33,547 bases of DNA from Anaerolineales bacterium. GTDB lineage: Bacteria; Chloroflexota; Anaerolineae; Anaerolineales; Villigracilaceae. The notes beneath the pieces were generated by a model. The model had not been told where the DNA came from, made no database searches, and was given only the letters and a program-made list of their open reading frames with translations. This document shows, piece after piece, positions 7,632-16,553 of the stretch; positions within the stretch are counted from its first letter, which is position 1; every line of letters begins with the position of its first letter. The position numbers were made by a program, and so were the translations under genes. The DNA lies in contig JADGEO010000025.1 of NCBI GenBank assembly GCA_016744335.1, positions 1-33,547 on the forward strand, given 5' to 3'.

Positions 7632-8867
7632 TTACCATAAAGGCAATTCATTCAAAGTCACGATATATTTTTTGATATTCTTAATCAAGTTTTTCGGTTC
7701 TCCAGCGTCTTTTCTCATCCCTGCATGATCTATATCATTACGAGCATTGAATAATGATAACCAGAGGCTAAGAATATCCTCTAATTGTGGAATATCTCCC
7801 AAAAAAACAGATGAAAATTCTTTATCTTCTTTTTCTCGGTATTTATACGCCTCTGCGTTTACCACGTGTTCTACCCTTTGTCTCTCGCTTAAATCAGTAA
7901 TGGTGTAAATTTTCAAATGCACCATCACCCAACTTACCAACCATTCACGCGCTAAAGAGACCGCTTGCACCCAATGCTCACGCTCAAGATACCAGCTAAT
8001 CATCTCACGCTCCACGCGCAGAGTTTCGCCGATATTTTCCTCTGCCAGTGGTTCTTTTTGTGCTAGAGGGCGATAAGATTGAGCAATATCATCTAAAAGT
8101 AAGCGAAATGGCAACGCGGCAGGGGCTAAATCTAACGCCTTTTGTGCCTCCTCCACTCGCGCGGGCAAAGTTGCGATCTGTTCCATTGCCTGATGCGGGC
8201 GAATTAAGCGAAGTGATTGAGAAATACCAGTCAAGGCTCCTGCTAAGTTGTTCAGCTTAGACAATTCTCCGAGATTCTTTTGCCCTTTTTGACTAAGATC
8301 ACGTCCTAAGTTGTTTCTTTCTTCTTCTAACAACTCAGCTAGATAACGCGCATCCCCGGTGCGGTCAAAACGATTCGCGGCTGAAGCCCAATCTAATAAA
8401 GCCAGCATCGGGCTAAGATCAAAAATAGGCGCGCGGTTTTCATCATCTCGCGCATCAAATGCACCGTAAAAGAGACCGCGCAATGTAATGCCCAACCCTG
8501 CCTTCAAATAAGCCGCCACTAAAATACTAAGTAGAGGAAAACTGCGTAACCCGTGCGTTATATCAAAAGCAATCTCGCTATTATTTTGTGCCTGTTCGGT
8601 AATAGCCGAGAAAATCTGCCATAACTCATCCTCGTTCCGCCCAATGGGAATACTTACCTCCTCAACAGGAATACCGGCAGGTAATTCTGTGCGAAAAGCC
8701 GCAAAACTATTATCTCTCGCTCCCTCGGTAAGAAAAACCGTCACAGAATCGGGTTTAAAAAAATGGCAAGAGGCAATCGGCGCAAAACTCGCAGTATGCG
8801 TCTCCTCTCCCCAACGGTAGGTTGTCTTATAATACTTTCCCGCTCCCAAAAAAGTGAATAGCTTCAT
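7632..8867 (-). CDS. csx1: Csx1-type CARF-HEPN ribonuclease (TM1812 family)
   Basis: A cOA-activated RNase expected to cut RNA non-specifically when Cas10 signals. The 411-residue protein opens MKLFTFLGAGKYYKTTYRW, the start typical of the TM1812/Csx2 group of CARF proteins. It has the CARF ligand loop FDITHGLRSFPLL (Asp102, His105, Arg108). The C-terminal helical HEPN domain carries the R-x4-H motif RNDIDH at residues 376-381, the catalytic signature of HEPN RNases. GGAG precedes the ATG. It follows cmr6 by 24 bp in the same operon, so it is expressed with the complex that makes its activator. Confidence 0.92.
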   Translation of the reverse strand: MKLFTFLGAGKYYKTTYRWGEETHTASFAPIASCHFFKPDSVTVFLTEGARDNSFAAFRTELPAGIPVEEVSIPIGRNEDELWQIFSAITEQAQNNSEIAFDITHGLRSFPLLSILVAAYLKAGLGITLRGLFYGAFDARDDENRAPIFDLSPMLALLDWASAANRFDRTGDARYLAELLEEERNNLGRDLSQKGQKNLGELSKLNNLAGALTGISQSLRLIRPHQAMEQIATLPARVEEAQKALDLAPAALPFRLLLDDIAQSYRPLAQKEPLAEENIGETLRVEREMISWYLEREHWVQAVSLAREWLVSWVMVHLKIYTITDLSERQRVEHVVNAEAYKYREKEDKEFSSVFLGDIPQLEDILSLWLSLFNARNDIDHAGMRKDAGEPKNLIKNIKKYIVTLNELPLW

Positions 8868-8891
8868 TTTATTTTCTCCACGATATAATAA

Positions 8892-9917
8892 TCAATCCGA
8901 AATTTCATAAGAAAATTGTTTTACCCAAACCGATTCATCTCCGTTTTCTAAGGTAATAACGGCATAATGTACAGGTTTTTTCTTTCCTGGAAGTGTATAA
9001 CCATTAGGAATGATTTGATCTTTATCAATTGGGTAGCGTTCATTCGGATCATCAATACTTCTTACGTAATCCTTCCCTCCCAATACTCTTCCCTCGCGCC
9101 AATCCCAATCCTTAGACGGGATAAGCACGGGAATAGGCTCTTTTTCTTTTTCAAGATATGGGAAGTCATCGCTTTCTTCATATCCATCCAACAAAATTCT
9201 TCCGTAACCGCTCGAAGTCTTTGCGCCAATGCCCAATTGCCAAAGTGCATGAGCCAAAATTTCATAAGCGGCAGTTACCCATTCTTCGGGTCCATCCAAC
9301 ACGATGAGGTATTTACCAGTTGCCGAAAGGAAGGGAATGGGCGTAGGGCTGTCCCAATCGGCTGGCGGGTCATCTTCCCCGCCATAGTATTTGGGGTGAT
9401 GAACGGTGATAATATCCTCCCAAAGAGCCTGCTTATCATATCCGCTATCGGGGATATAAAGGGCATCATAAAAATCCACACATCCGCTTTTTTCGGTTGA
9501 GCCGAAAAGTTCTTTGTAGGCTTCATTATCTTTTCCCCAATCCTCTTCCAAATAATTACGAGCATAATGCGCGGCGAGTCCCTTTAAGGCACTACCGGGG
9601 ATATAAGGCACGCCGTAAGTATGGTTGAGGGTGATGGAGGTTTCTAAAACGCTCTCTGCACCTAGCCCAACCGCCATGCGTCCTTTTACCTTCGCACCTT
9701 TTGGGGGAACGCTACATTTTTTCTCTAGTATTTCTTCCCAACGCTTATAAAATCTCTCGTATGCTTCCGGTTGGGCAATTTGGGATACAACTTCAGCAAC
9801 CAAATTCTTCTTTGAAGTATTGTCTTTATGCTTGGCGATATATTTATCCAGCCGGAGAGAGGCGTTACTGGTAACGTGTACTTTTTCGTCAATTCGTCTT
9901 CCTTTTATTTCCTTCAT
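8892..9917 (-). CDS. cmr6: Type III-B RAMP protein Cmr6
   Basis: A Cas7-like subunit at the 3' end of the crRNA in the Cmr effector complex. The Cmr6 signature VGLGAESVLETSITLNHTYG, then GVPYIPGSALKGLAAHYAR (about residues 101-119) and the Gly-rich GIGAKTSSGYGR (about 230-241), are clear. At 341 residues it is somewhat long, with a C-terminal extension of about 90 residues after the last Gly-rich loop (WDWREGRVLGGK and beyond). Its ATG overlaps the cmr5 stop by four bases (ATGA). Confidence 0.94.
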   Translation of the reverse strand: MKEIKGRRIDEKVHVTSNASLRLDKYIAKHKDNTSKKNLVAEVVSQIAQPEAYERFYKRWEEILEKKCSVPPKGAKVKGRMAVGLGAESVLETSITLNHTYGVPYIPGSALKGLAAHYARNYLEEDWGKDNEAYKELFGSTEKSGCVDFYDALYIPDSGYDKQALWEDIITVHHPKYYGGEDDPPADWDSPTPIPFLSATGKYLIVLDGPEEWVTAAYEILAHALWQLGIGAKTSSGYGRILLDGYEESDDFPYLEKEKEPIPVLIPSKDWDWREGRVLGGKDYVRSIDDPNERYPIDKDQIIPNGYTLPGKKKPVHYAVITLENGDESVWVKQFSYEISD

Positions 9918-10303
9918 GACGAACTCCCATCATCATCTGTACTCTCAACATTCAAAACAGATTGAGCATATCGCTTAAACCATTCCAGTGCCGTTAAACT
10001 TTTTTTCGTTAGGTAAATATAGTCTTGCAGTTTGCTTTCGCGGCTTTTTTCGAGCAAGTTATCTGCATTTTTCTCGCCGATAACTTCCGCTAAGTCCTCT
10101 AATAGAGCATCCATCGCACTTTTATCGCGACTTTTCACAAAAGCCAGAGCCTGAGCCAATCCTGCGGTATGCACCAAGACAGGCAATTTCAATGCCATGC
10201 CACCGTACTCATCAAGGGCTGTTTTATTCTCACTGTTTTCTTTTTGATACCTTTTCACCGCTTCATACACATTAGACGCGTATTTTTGACGAATAGTATT
10301 CAT
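9914..10303 (-). CDS. cmr5: Type III-B small subunit Cmr5
   Basis: The alpha-helical small subunit (Cas11-like) that lines the crRNA-target duplex in the Cmr complex. The 129-residue protein is almost all helical; NTIRQKYASNVYEAVKRY at the N-terminus and LPVLVHTAGLAQALAFVKSR (about residues 39-58) are the family pattern, and WFKRYAQSVL stands near the end. The start codon has GAGG upstream. It sits two bases after cmr4 and overlaps cmr6. Confidence 0.93.
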   Translation of the reverse strand: MNTIRQKYASNVYEAVKRYQKENSENKTALDEYGGMALKLPVLVHTAGLAQALAFVKSRDKSAMDALLEDLAEVIGEKNADNLLEKSRESKLQDYIYLTKKSLTALEWFKRYAQSVLNVESTDDDGSSS

Positions 10304-10305
10304 GA

Positions 10306-11166
10306 TTATGCCTCCTCATTGAGCAAGCGCATTTGGCATAAGCCGCGTCCCACCGTGGCACTGCCACCAATTTGCAGAGGTTTTTCAATAACCCGATTAA
10401 TTGTGGCGAAAATTTCTTCTGTGGGGAATTCTCGCTTCACTGCTGAAAGGAGTCCATATAAGACGCTTTCTACGGGAAGCGATTCTTCGTACCATAAGGC
10501 TCCATTTTTAACAACTTTGGTTTCATCATCAAGTGCGATGCGAGCCACAACTTCGGTGCCTGTTGAGAGTAAGAAGCCCATCACGTCATCCGAAAGGATG
10601 CACAGACGTTGTATTAAAGCTTTTTGCCAGTATTCGTCATTGGGAAAAAGAGCTTCACCCAAAACTTGCGCCCATTTGGTTGTGTCTTCATCTTCTTGGG
10701 CGAGAAAATCCAAGTCTTCTAAAATAACCCGATTGTCATCGGTTGTGATGACACATTTTTTTTTGGAAACAAAGCATTTCTCTTCGTTTTGCAGTGCAGG
10801 GACAGAAACTTTAAAGTTGTTCCCTAGGATAATATCCAAATCGCGTTGGAAGCGATGCAAAAGTAGAGGGGAAGTTGCCCAAGCAAAGGTGCCGCGTAAG
10901 CTACGCACGGGGAAAAGTAGGGTGCGTGCATCGCTGAAATTAACCGCCCCGGCAACAGATTCGCTTTTATCCGCCTCTGTTCCAAAAATCTTGTCTCGTT
11001 TTTCTGTGGTTACAGAGCGCAAAACGCCTTTGATAGAAGATCCGGGGATATAGGGGATCCCGGTTACTTTTTCACGGGCAATGGGCATATCAATCATCCC
11101 TACGCCGCGGCCTGTTCCGGCATGAAGGGGGGATAAAGCATGTAGTAAAAAGAGTTTCGTATTCAC
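10306..11166 (-). CDS. cmr4: Type III-B backbone and target-RNA nuclease Cmr4
   Basis: The Cas7-like subunit that repeats along the crRNA and cuts target RNA at 6-nt intervals. The 286-residue protein opens with HALSPLHAGTGRGVGMIDMP: Asp26 is at the position of the catalytic Asp of Cmr4, so target cleavage should be intact. GIPYIPGSSIKGVLR follows, and SATVGRGLCQM is the C-terminal Gly loop. The start is a GTG with AGGAG upstream. Confidence 0.95.
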   Translation of the reverse strand: MNTKLFLLHALSPLHAGTGRGVGMIDMPIAREKVTGIPYIPGSSIKGVLRSVTTEKRDKIFGTEADKSESVAGAVNFSDARTLLFPVRSLRGTFAWATSPLLLHRFQRDLDIILGNNFKVSVPALQNEEKCFVSKKKCVITTDDNRVILEDLDFLAQEDEDTTKWAQVLGEALFPNDEYWQKALIQRLCILSDDVMGFLLSTGTEVVARIALDDETKVVKNGALWYEESLPVESVLYGLLSAVKREFPTEEIFATINRVIEKPLQIGGSATVGRGLCQMRLLNEEA

Positions 11167-11182
11167 TGTTTTTTCTCCTAAT

Positions 11183-12442
11183 TTATAGCGTATCTAAAAA
11201 GGCTTTTAGAATATCGGTTTCACCATTTAAGATGGGGATTTTCTTCGATTGTTGAGGGCTTATCGTAGAAATAACTTTTTCGTTGAGATATTTTTTGTCG
11301 TTTACTAAGCGTAAATCATCAAATTTTGGCACATCAAGAATGAGCGCAATCCCTACGGCTCCATCTGAACACGCTACGGGGCGCAAGATAAGCGGGCTAG
11401 CTAAACGCTCATATTTTTCGCCTTGTAAAGTTGTCTCAAAAGGATCGTCTTTATCCTTGAAGTGAAAAATAATTGGTAAACCAAATTGGGCGCGAGGAAA
11501 TTCCTTGTATGTGCTTTGAGACAAAGCCGAACGTTTTTTGTATCTCCCCGTAATGTGGCGTACCGCATCCGGTTCCGGCCAATAGCTGGGACCAGAAGTC
11601 CCTTTCCGGCGGTATTGTCGAAAGTTCTTGAGTTTCTTTACTAATACTCTCCAAGCATCGTCCACATTATCTTCATTCAAAAAAACAATCTTTGAAAGAT
11701 CGGATGACAGAAATGGAATTTCATCCTTCCGAAAATCGTTCATAGAGCCAAGACGCTTTTTCACAGTGGAAATAAGTTCTTGCCTTGTATATTTTGAAGT
11801 AGAGTGTCCGTTGATCTTTTCAAGGCATAATGCCCCAAATCCGCGCCGCGTGCGCGCCCCAATGCCTCCAAAAGTTTCCCACGCCCAGAGAGCGGCTTCT
11901 AACTCTTGGGCTATATTTGATTTTTTACCTTCCGGCATTTCAGCTTCTTGAGGATAGCTAAAGGCGATAGAGAAGGTAACACCTTCTTTAAGCAAATCGC
12001 CTTCCGGCTTATTATCATCTCCGCGTAAAGGGAAAGCCACATAACTATAAGGGGATTTCGGGTCGCTAATATGCACGTTCTCGCCATTTCGGGTCTTTAT
12101 TTTGCTTATTTTTTGTGTAGCATAGGCTTCTGATACAAAAACGTGTACTTTTGATTGCCCGGCTTTACCATCTCCCGCCGCTGAGCCAAAAATGGCTTCT
12201 TCATACTGTCGCATTTCGGCTAAATTTTTATATGCCCCTCCACGCGTGGCGCGCCACCAAAAGCGCAAATGCCCGCGTATTTCGGTAGCACGAATCACGG
12301 TGATGGGGTCTGCTTTTTCAGGCTCAACGCCGCCACCGTAAAGCGGGGTAATAAGGCGATATGACCGCGTTTCCGTAATAATTTTTTTTCTTTGTTGCGG
12401 TGTCACTTTAGGGAGTGTTGCAGTAGTCTTTAACCTACTCAT
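11183..12442 (-). CDS. cmr1: Type III-B RAMP protein Cmr1
   Basis: The Cas7-like subunit that binds the 3' portion of the crRNA in the Cmr complex. The 419-residue protein has the Cmr1 start YRLITPLYGGGVEPEKADP (about residues 28-46), IRATEIRGHLRFWWRATRGG (about 50-69), FGSAAG and the Gly/Arg loop FGGIGARTRRGFGAL. The ATG overlaps the end of cmr3 by eight bases and is preceded by GGAGG inside cmr3. No missing parts seen. Confidence 0.95.
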   Translation of the reverse strand: MSRLKTTATLPKVTPQQRKKIITETRSYRLITPLYGGGVEPEKADPITVIRATEIRGHLRFWWRATRGGAYKNLAEMRQYEEAIFGSAAGDGKAGQSKVHVFVSEAYATQKISKIKTRNGENVHISDPKSPYSYVAFPLRGDDNKPEGDLLKEGVTFSIAFSYPQEAEMPEGKKSNIAQELEAALWAWETFGGIGARTRRGFGALCLEKINGHSTSKYTRQELISTVKKRLGSMNDFRKDEIPFLSSDLSKIVFLNEDNVDDAWRVLVKKLKNFRQYRRKGTSGPSYWPEPDAVRHITGRYKKRSALSQSTYKEFPRAQFGLPIIFHFKDKDDPFETTLQGEKYERLASPLILRPVACSDGAVGIALILDVPKFDDLRLVNDKKYLNEKVISTISPQQSKKIPILNGETDILKAFLDTL

Positions 12443-13592
12443 AATTCACCTCCAATTTTCCTAATTCACCATCCCAACTGCCTAAAATGGCTAACCCGAA
12501 TCCGTCCAGTCGATTTTGTTCTCCATCGCTGATATTTTGGAGCCAAAGCTCATCAAGGAGTTTTTGCGGGTCACCATTTATTTGCAAGAAGTAGACGCTT
12601 CCGGCGGGAACCAGCTTGCGGGTCGGTTTGGGGCGGTACTTTTTATAGTCCCAGCCTGAAACGACCTGATGCCGAGACAATGCCGCTCCGACAATCTCCA
12701 CACCGTATTTTTTTTGCAAAAAATCGGGCAAATATCCTTGTTTGAAATATGCCGGTGTGAGCAAAATCAGCCGACAGGTTTTTGTTTGCATGATTTTTTC
12801 TTTTAATTCTACAGGGCAATTGGGGAAGTCTTGTGCGGATTTCTTCCATTTGGCAACGCGCCTTTCTCCGCCGAGAAAGAACATGCCTTCTTGGATATTG
12901 CTATCGCTTTTTAGAGCCAAAGCCAATTTTTTACTTTTACTCAACTGTGGAAAATCCTCCGTCTCCTCAGTTTCACGGTGCACAAATTCCAAGCCACTGG
13001 TTTGAAAAAGCGCACCATCAACACCGGTGTTGGTTTTTTCGTCTATGCGGACGTGCATACGGCTTTCAAGAGAAGGTCCCTGGTGACCAAGTTCTTTTAG
13101 GGAAATTTCGCCGTTATTTGGTTCAATTAGCCATTCTTCATAAAAATCTTTCCGCCAATAACGCGGTGCTAAACGATGCGGCTTCCCTTTCTTTGCTTTG
13201 CTCGGAGCGACGATATGAAGTCCTTCAAGATCGGTTGCTACCGTCTCATCAAGTTCTATCGGGTTGAGATAGATGCGGTGTGCTTTTTGGGGATCATTTT
13301 CGCTTTTTAGTAACAAGGCATCGGCTGGAGCGGGGAAAAGGATCTCGCTGATTTCTTCTTTTTCGTCCAATTCAACCAAAAGGGGACCGCGCAAAGATTC
13401 GCTTAAGAGCTTTTGGATAAGCGCATCGCTCTTGAAGTCAGCTTGCCCCGCGCCCGAGGTGCGCGCCGCACCGGCAAGCGTGGAGGGGAATGGATAGGGG
13501 AGGGATTTGGCGCGTGCGCCGCTATCGGCGTTAAAAGGTCTTCCATCCCGAAAGATGAGCGGGTCGCGCGGAATAACAGTCCAAAGGGTCAT
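12435..13592 (-). CDS. cmr3: Type III-B RAMP protein Cmr3 (Cas5-like)
   Basis: The Cas5-like subunit that holds the crRNA 5' handle and contacts Cas10. From the ATG at 13592 the protein is 385 residues and opens WTVIPRDPLIFRDGRPFN, then LPYPFPSTLAGAARTS, the Cmr3 signature. The frame stays open upstream to 13709 inside cmr2, but the ATG at 13592 overlaps the cmr2 stop as ATGA and matches the family start, so it is chosen. GFGLAILGSWDG near the C-terminus is the Gly-rich loop. Confidence 0.95.
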   Translation of the reverse strand: MTLWTVIPRDPLIFRDGRPFNADSGARAKSLPYPFPSTLAGAARTSGAGQADFKSDALIQKLLSESLRGPLLVELDEKEEISEILFPAPADALLLKSENDPQKAHRIYLNPIELDETVATDLEGLHIVAPSKAKKGKPHRLAPRYWRKDFYEEWLIEPNNGEISLKELGHQGPSLESRMHVRIDEKTNTGVDGALFQTSGLEFVHRETEETEDFPQLSKSKKLALALKSDSNIQEGMFFLGGERRVAKWKKSAQDFPNCPVELKEKIMQTKTCRLILLTPAYFKQGYLPDFLQKKYGVEIVGAALSRHQVVSGWDYKKYRPKPTRKLVPAGSVYFLQINGDPQKLLDELWLQNISDGEQNRLDGFGLAILGSWDGELGKLEVNYE

Positions 13593-15334
13593 GAGTTTTT
13601 CTCCTGTTTTGTGCTTTTTCCTTTTGCCATATTGAGGGCGGATGCAAATAAGGAGGCGATAATCATTTCTTTTGCTAAAAGGTTTAGAGGGTGTTCTTGC
13701 TTTATCCATTCTTTAAATTGCTCAAGAATTTTTTCGTCTATCTTTTCTCTGCTACCTGATTCGTGCTTGCGTTTGATAATGCGGATTGCCTCTGCTTCTA
13801 AAGCCTCCATGTCTATTTCTTTCAAGTCCAAATATAGTTTCTGTAATTCATAAGCCGTTCCCTTGCTGATTGCTTTACTGCGATGAAAATCAATCAGCGT
13901 TTTAAAGCGTGCCTGTAATTCACCCATTTTGCCGCGAATTTCTCTATCTTCACCGCTTCGTTTACTGGCAAGAATGAGCAAACCGTTTTTATTCGGCACT
14001 TCTTTCGCTTTCCTTTCGGCACTGCGCGAGAGTTCCATCACATCCGAGAGGGGAGTGAGATGGTGGGCGATGAGAAGAGCGGCAGAAAGGGTAGTTTTTT
14101 CTCCATCTTTCGTTTCAAAATCGCTCATTGCATTTTGGTAGGCTGTATCAAGTGCAGAGATACAATCCAGCGTGGTATGGAGTGGCAAATAAGCAAGAAT
14201 ATCGTCTCCGCCCGCATAAATAACGTCTCCATCATAATTTTTGACGATTTCAGGCACCCCTTTAGCAAAGTCACTCAATTTTTTCGAAAGTTTTTGGTGA
14301 TTTCCTATGCTTTTTTGATTATCAATTACTTTGCCCATATTATCGCCATCCGCACGCAAGAGTGCGTAATAGGGAGAGGGGCGTTCTTTGATGCCATAAC
14401 CTTGATATATTTTTTCAATTTTCCCTTTTACCTCTTCTTGCTTTTCGCTGTCGGGAATAAAATCACTCACACGACTTGCGTAGAAGAGAGAACCGTCGTC
14501 TTTTGGAATATCGCCTCCAATAAAATCCTCGTAAGCATCCCCCATTTCTTTTAGCATTTTTTTAGGTACGTTGTCTCCAAGCGTTCTCACGAGCATATCC
14601 CGAAAAGGAAGGGAAGCATAATGGGATGTACTATGAAATTTAGGAATTAAACTTTTTTCAGAAGGCTTCCCTAACCTTTTCATTAAATCCACGCCAGATA
14701 ATCTTTCACCGTGTCGCGCCCCATATTTTCTATATAAGACCTTTGATTTACTTTCAATTTCCTTTTTGTCAGCGTTGACTTGAGGATATTTTTCCGCCGG
14801 AATTACCGATTCTCTTTTACCGTCTAGGGATGATTTAGCGTGATGGTTTCCTTCTTTTTGCACAAAATTACGCGTAGCTTTACGGGCAGAGAGCAACGCC
14901 TCGGCTTTGGCGCGAGTGCGATGGTAGTCATTCTCATCTTTTAGGGGAACGGCACTCCAATAGAACTCGAGTAAGTCGTCTACTTGTTCTTTCGCAAGAG
15001 TTTTGCTATCCAGTTCTCCGTGAATATGGGAAAAAGCCTCGTCTCGCAACGCGACAAGTCGATTTTTCGCCGCTTCATGCGCTTTTTCACCAACTTCTTC
15101 GGGATGCTCACATTCTAGAAGAGCTAAAACTTTGTTTGAGAGACTTGGTTTACTACCGATATTAATATCGGTTTCTTTAGACGGGAAGATAAGATTTTCT
15201 TTTCCCAAAGAGCGCGCTACCGCTTTAGATAACTCGCTCAACATCCACGAGCCGTACCACAAATCGCGGCTACGCCGAGCAGTGGCAATAAAATCTTGCA
15301 CAGGTCCAACAGAGCAAATAAATAGATATTTCAT
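13589..15334 (-). CDS. cmr2: Cas10/Cmr2, cyclic oligoadenylate synthase without HD domain
   Basis: The large signalling subunit of the Cmr complex; on target-RNA binding it turns ATP into cyclic oligoadenylates that activate CARF proteins. The 581-residue protein begins directly with the first palm fold (YLFICSVGPVQDFIATARRS). The second palm has DGDN at 329-332 and the catalytic YAGGDD with GGDD at 375-378, so synthase activity should be intact. The N-terminal HD nuclease domain of many Cas10 proteins is absent, so single-stranded DNA cleavage is not expected. The start at 15334 has GGAGG five bases upstream, which decides against the in-frame ATGs at 15352 and 15346. First gene of the operon. 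Confidence 0.95.
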   Translation of the reverse strand: MKYLFICSVGPVQDFIATARRSRDLWYGSWMLSELSKAVARSLGKENLIFPSKETDINIGSKPSLSNKVLALLECEHPEEVGEKAHEAAKNRLVALRDEAFSHIHGELDSKTLAKEQVDDLLEFYWSAVPLKDENDYHRTRAKAEALLSARKATRNFVQKEGNHHAKSSLDGKRESVIPAEKYPQVNADKKEIESKSKVLYRKYGARHGERLSGVDLMKRLGKPSEKSLIPKFHSTSHYASLPFRDMLVRTLGDNVPKKMLKEMGDAYEDFIGGDIPKDDGSLFYASRVSDFIPDSEKQEEVKGKIEKIYQGYGIKERPSPYYALLRADGDNMGKVIDNQKSIGNHQKLSKKLSDFAKGVPEIVKNYDGDVIYAGGDDILAYLPLHTTLDCISALDTAYQNAMSDFETKDGEKTTLSAALLIAHHLTPLSDVMELSRSAERKAKEVPNKNGLLILASKRSGEDREIRGKMGELQARFKTLIDFHRSKAISKGTAYELQKLYLDLKEIDMEALEAEAIRIIKRKHESGSREKIDEKILEQFKEWIKQEHPLNLLAKEMIIASLFASALNMAKGKSTKQEKNS

Positions 15335-15707
15335 ATACGCCTCCATATACAATACGGGATAAACTCACATTATTTCTATACCAAATTCTGTAAAACTCAT
15401 TCGCACAATCCTCAGCACAAGAAAGATATTCATATAAGGTAGAATGCCTTGTTTTTGTTCGGCGGTTTCGTTAGTTTTCTTTTTCGCTTCTTTATTCTAC
15501 GTTCGCCTCCTTTTCTAAACATCCTTAGCCCCTCTATATTTTTTCATAAGAACTTCTGATAGTATTCTGTTTTTTTTGTGCTAGACTGTAAAATAAGTTG
15601 AAGTATTTTCCTGAAAAATATACTCTGGAGACATGAACATATCCCGCCCTCTGGCGATAATGATGACGCAAGCCATAAAAAAATAAATAAAAAAGGTTGT
15701 ATTCTAT
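15335..15707 (-). promoter_or_regulatory. Upstream region of the cmr operon
   Basis: No sizeable gene seen in 373 bp. The cmr operon promoter should be here or inside the CARF-HTH gene upstream. The region is AT-rich and read on minus. A short frame (about 22 codons, from an ATG near 15433) and one of about 30 codons with GGAGG nearby exist, but I cannot support either as a gene. No convincing -35/-10 pair was found. Confidence 0.45.
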
Positions 15708-16553
15708 CTACGCCAAAAAAGGCGTGAACTTTCGGCGCAAAAAATGTATATCTGTTTTTTCATCCAGCCACAGTTCTTTGCAGGTGCGGATGATTTTTGT
15801 TTTATGGCTATCTAATGTGGAAGGAGAGATATTGAGCTTTTCCGCGGCTTCTTGGCGCGAGGCAGTTTCGGTGATGGCGCGCAATGCGTCCTTTTGGCGG
15901 AGGGTTAAGGAATTCCAGACTTGGGTGCAAAGATCGCGATCGTGGCTATCGAGCAAGCCAAAATCTACGCGTGCGGCGGTTTCATATCCCATCAACTTCT
16001 TCATACCCGGAAAATAATTTGTCCAAGATAAAAAAGGTATCTTAATCAGTTCTATCCCCTCGTTATGCGGTATATGTAAAAGTTTTCCCCCATTTGCCTC
16101 CTGACGAATTTGTTCGGATGTGTGTATATGCCAAATCCTATCGGCGGAGTCAAAATGTTGCATGGCTATAGAGGTTGCCAAAATTGCCATTGCCCTTCTC
16201 CCGCCACTAAGACTAAGGTGTATGCGGTAGCCTTGTTTTTTTAGTTGATAGAAAAGCTCAGAAATTGTTTGATGAAGTGCGTTTATTTCGCTGGGCGTGC
16301 GAAGAGATGCTAAATTTTGCTCATCAACACGAATTGGGACACTTCGTAGGTGACAAGATTCGCCCAAATAGCTATCCCCGCTAAATTCTTGCGCTAAAAT
16401 ACGAAAGGATTTTTTATATCGTGAGTTTTGGGCTAAATAAAATAACGCCACCTGATTTATTTTTTCCCCTTGGGCTTTTAAAAGGTCTAAAGTAAAGGTA
16501 ACTACCTGAGGCTGACCACCTAATGTTGCCACTAAAATTGTTGGAGGGTTCAT
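15708..16553 (-). CDS. CARF-HTH protein (NE0113/Csx14-like sensor with LuxR-type HTH), putative cOA-responsive regulator
   Basis: A 281-residue protein from the ATG at 16553; a start at 16580 is possible but less likely. The N-terminal part is a CARF-like domain of the NE0113 type: PTILVATLGGQPQVVTFTLD, then SLSGGRRAMAILATSIAMQH (around residue 115). The C-terminal 75 residues form a LuxR-type helix-turn-helix: LTLRQKDALRAITETASRQE, AAEKLNISPSTLDSHKTKII. The architecture suggests a transcription factor that senses a cyclic oligoadenylate or another nucleotide and controls the CRISPR genes around it; that is inference. Its start codon overlaps that of the divergent ATPase-Csx3 gene within one CATG, so its own promoter must lie inside that gene. 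It has no nuclease motif. Confidence 0.8.
   Translation of the reverse strand: MNPPTILVATLGGQPQVVTFTLDLLKAQGEKINQVALFYLAQNSRYKKSFRILAQEFSGDSYLGESCHLRSVPIRVDEQNLASLRTPSEINALHQTISELFYQLKKQGYRIHLSLSGGRRAMAILATSIAMQHFDSADRIWHIHTSEQIRQEANGGKLLHIPHNEGIELIKIPFLSWTNYFPGMKKLMGYETAARVDFGLLDSHDRDLCTQVWNSLTLRQKDALRAITETASRQEAAEKLNISPSTLDSHKTKIIRTCKELWLDEKTDIHFLRRKFTPFLA

Noticed and set aside
10169..11053. A 294-codon plus-strand frame opposite cmr4 and cmr5
   Set aside because: It is antisense to two clear Cmr genes, has no recognisable domain and is Ser/Lys/Arg-rich as expected of a shadow frame.
15335..15540. Short minus-strand frames of about 22 and 30 codons upstream of cmr2
   Set aside because: Very short, no recognisable sequence, and spacing to a ribosome binding site does not single out a start.
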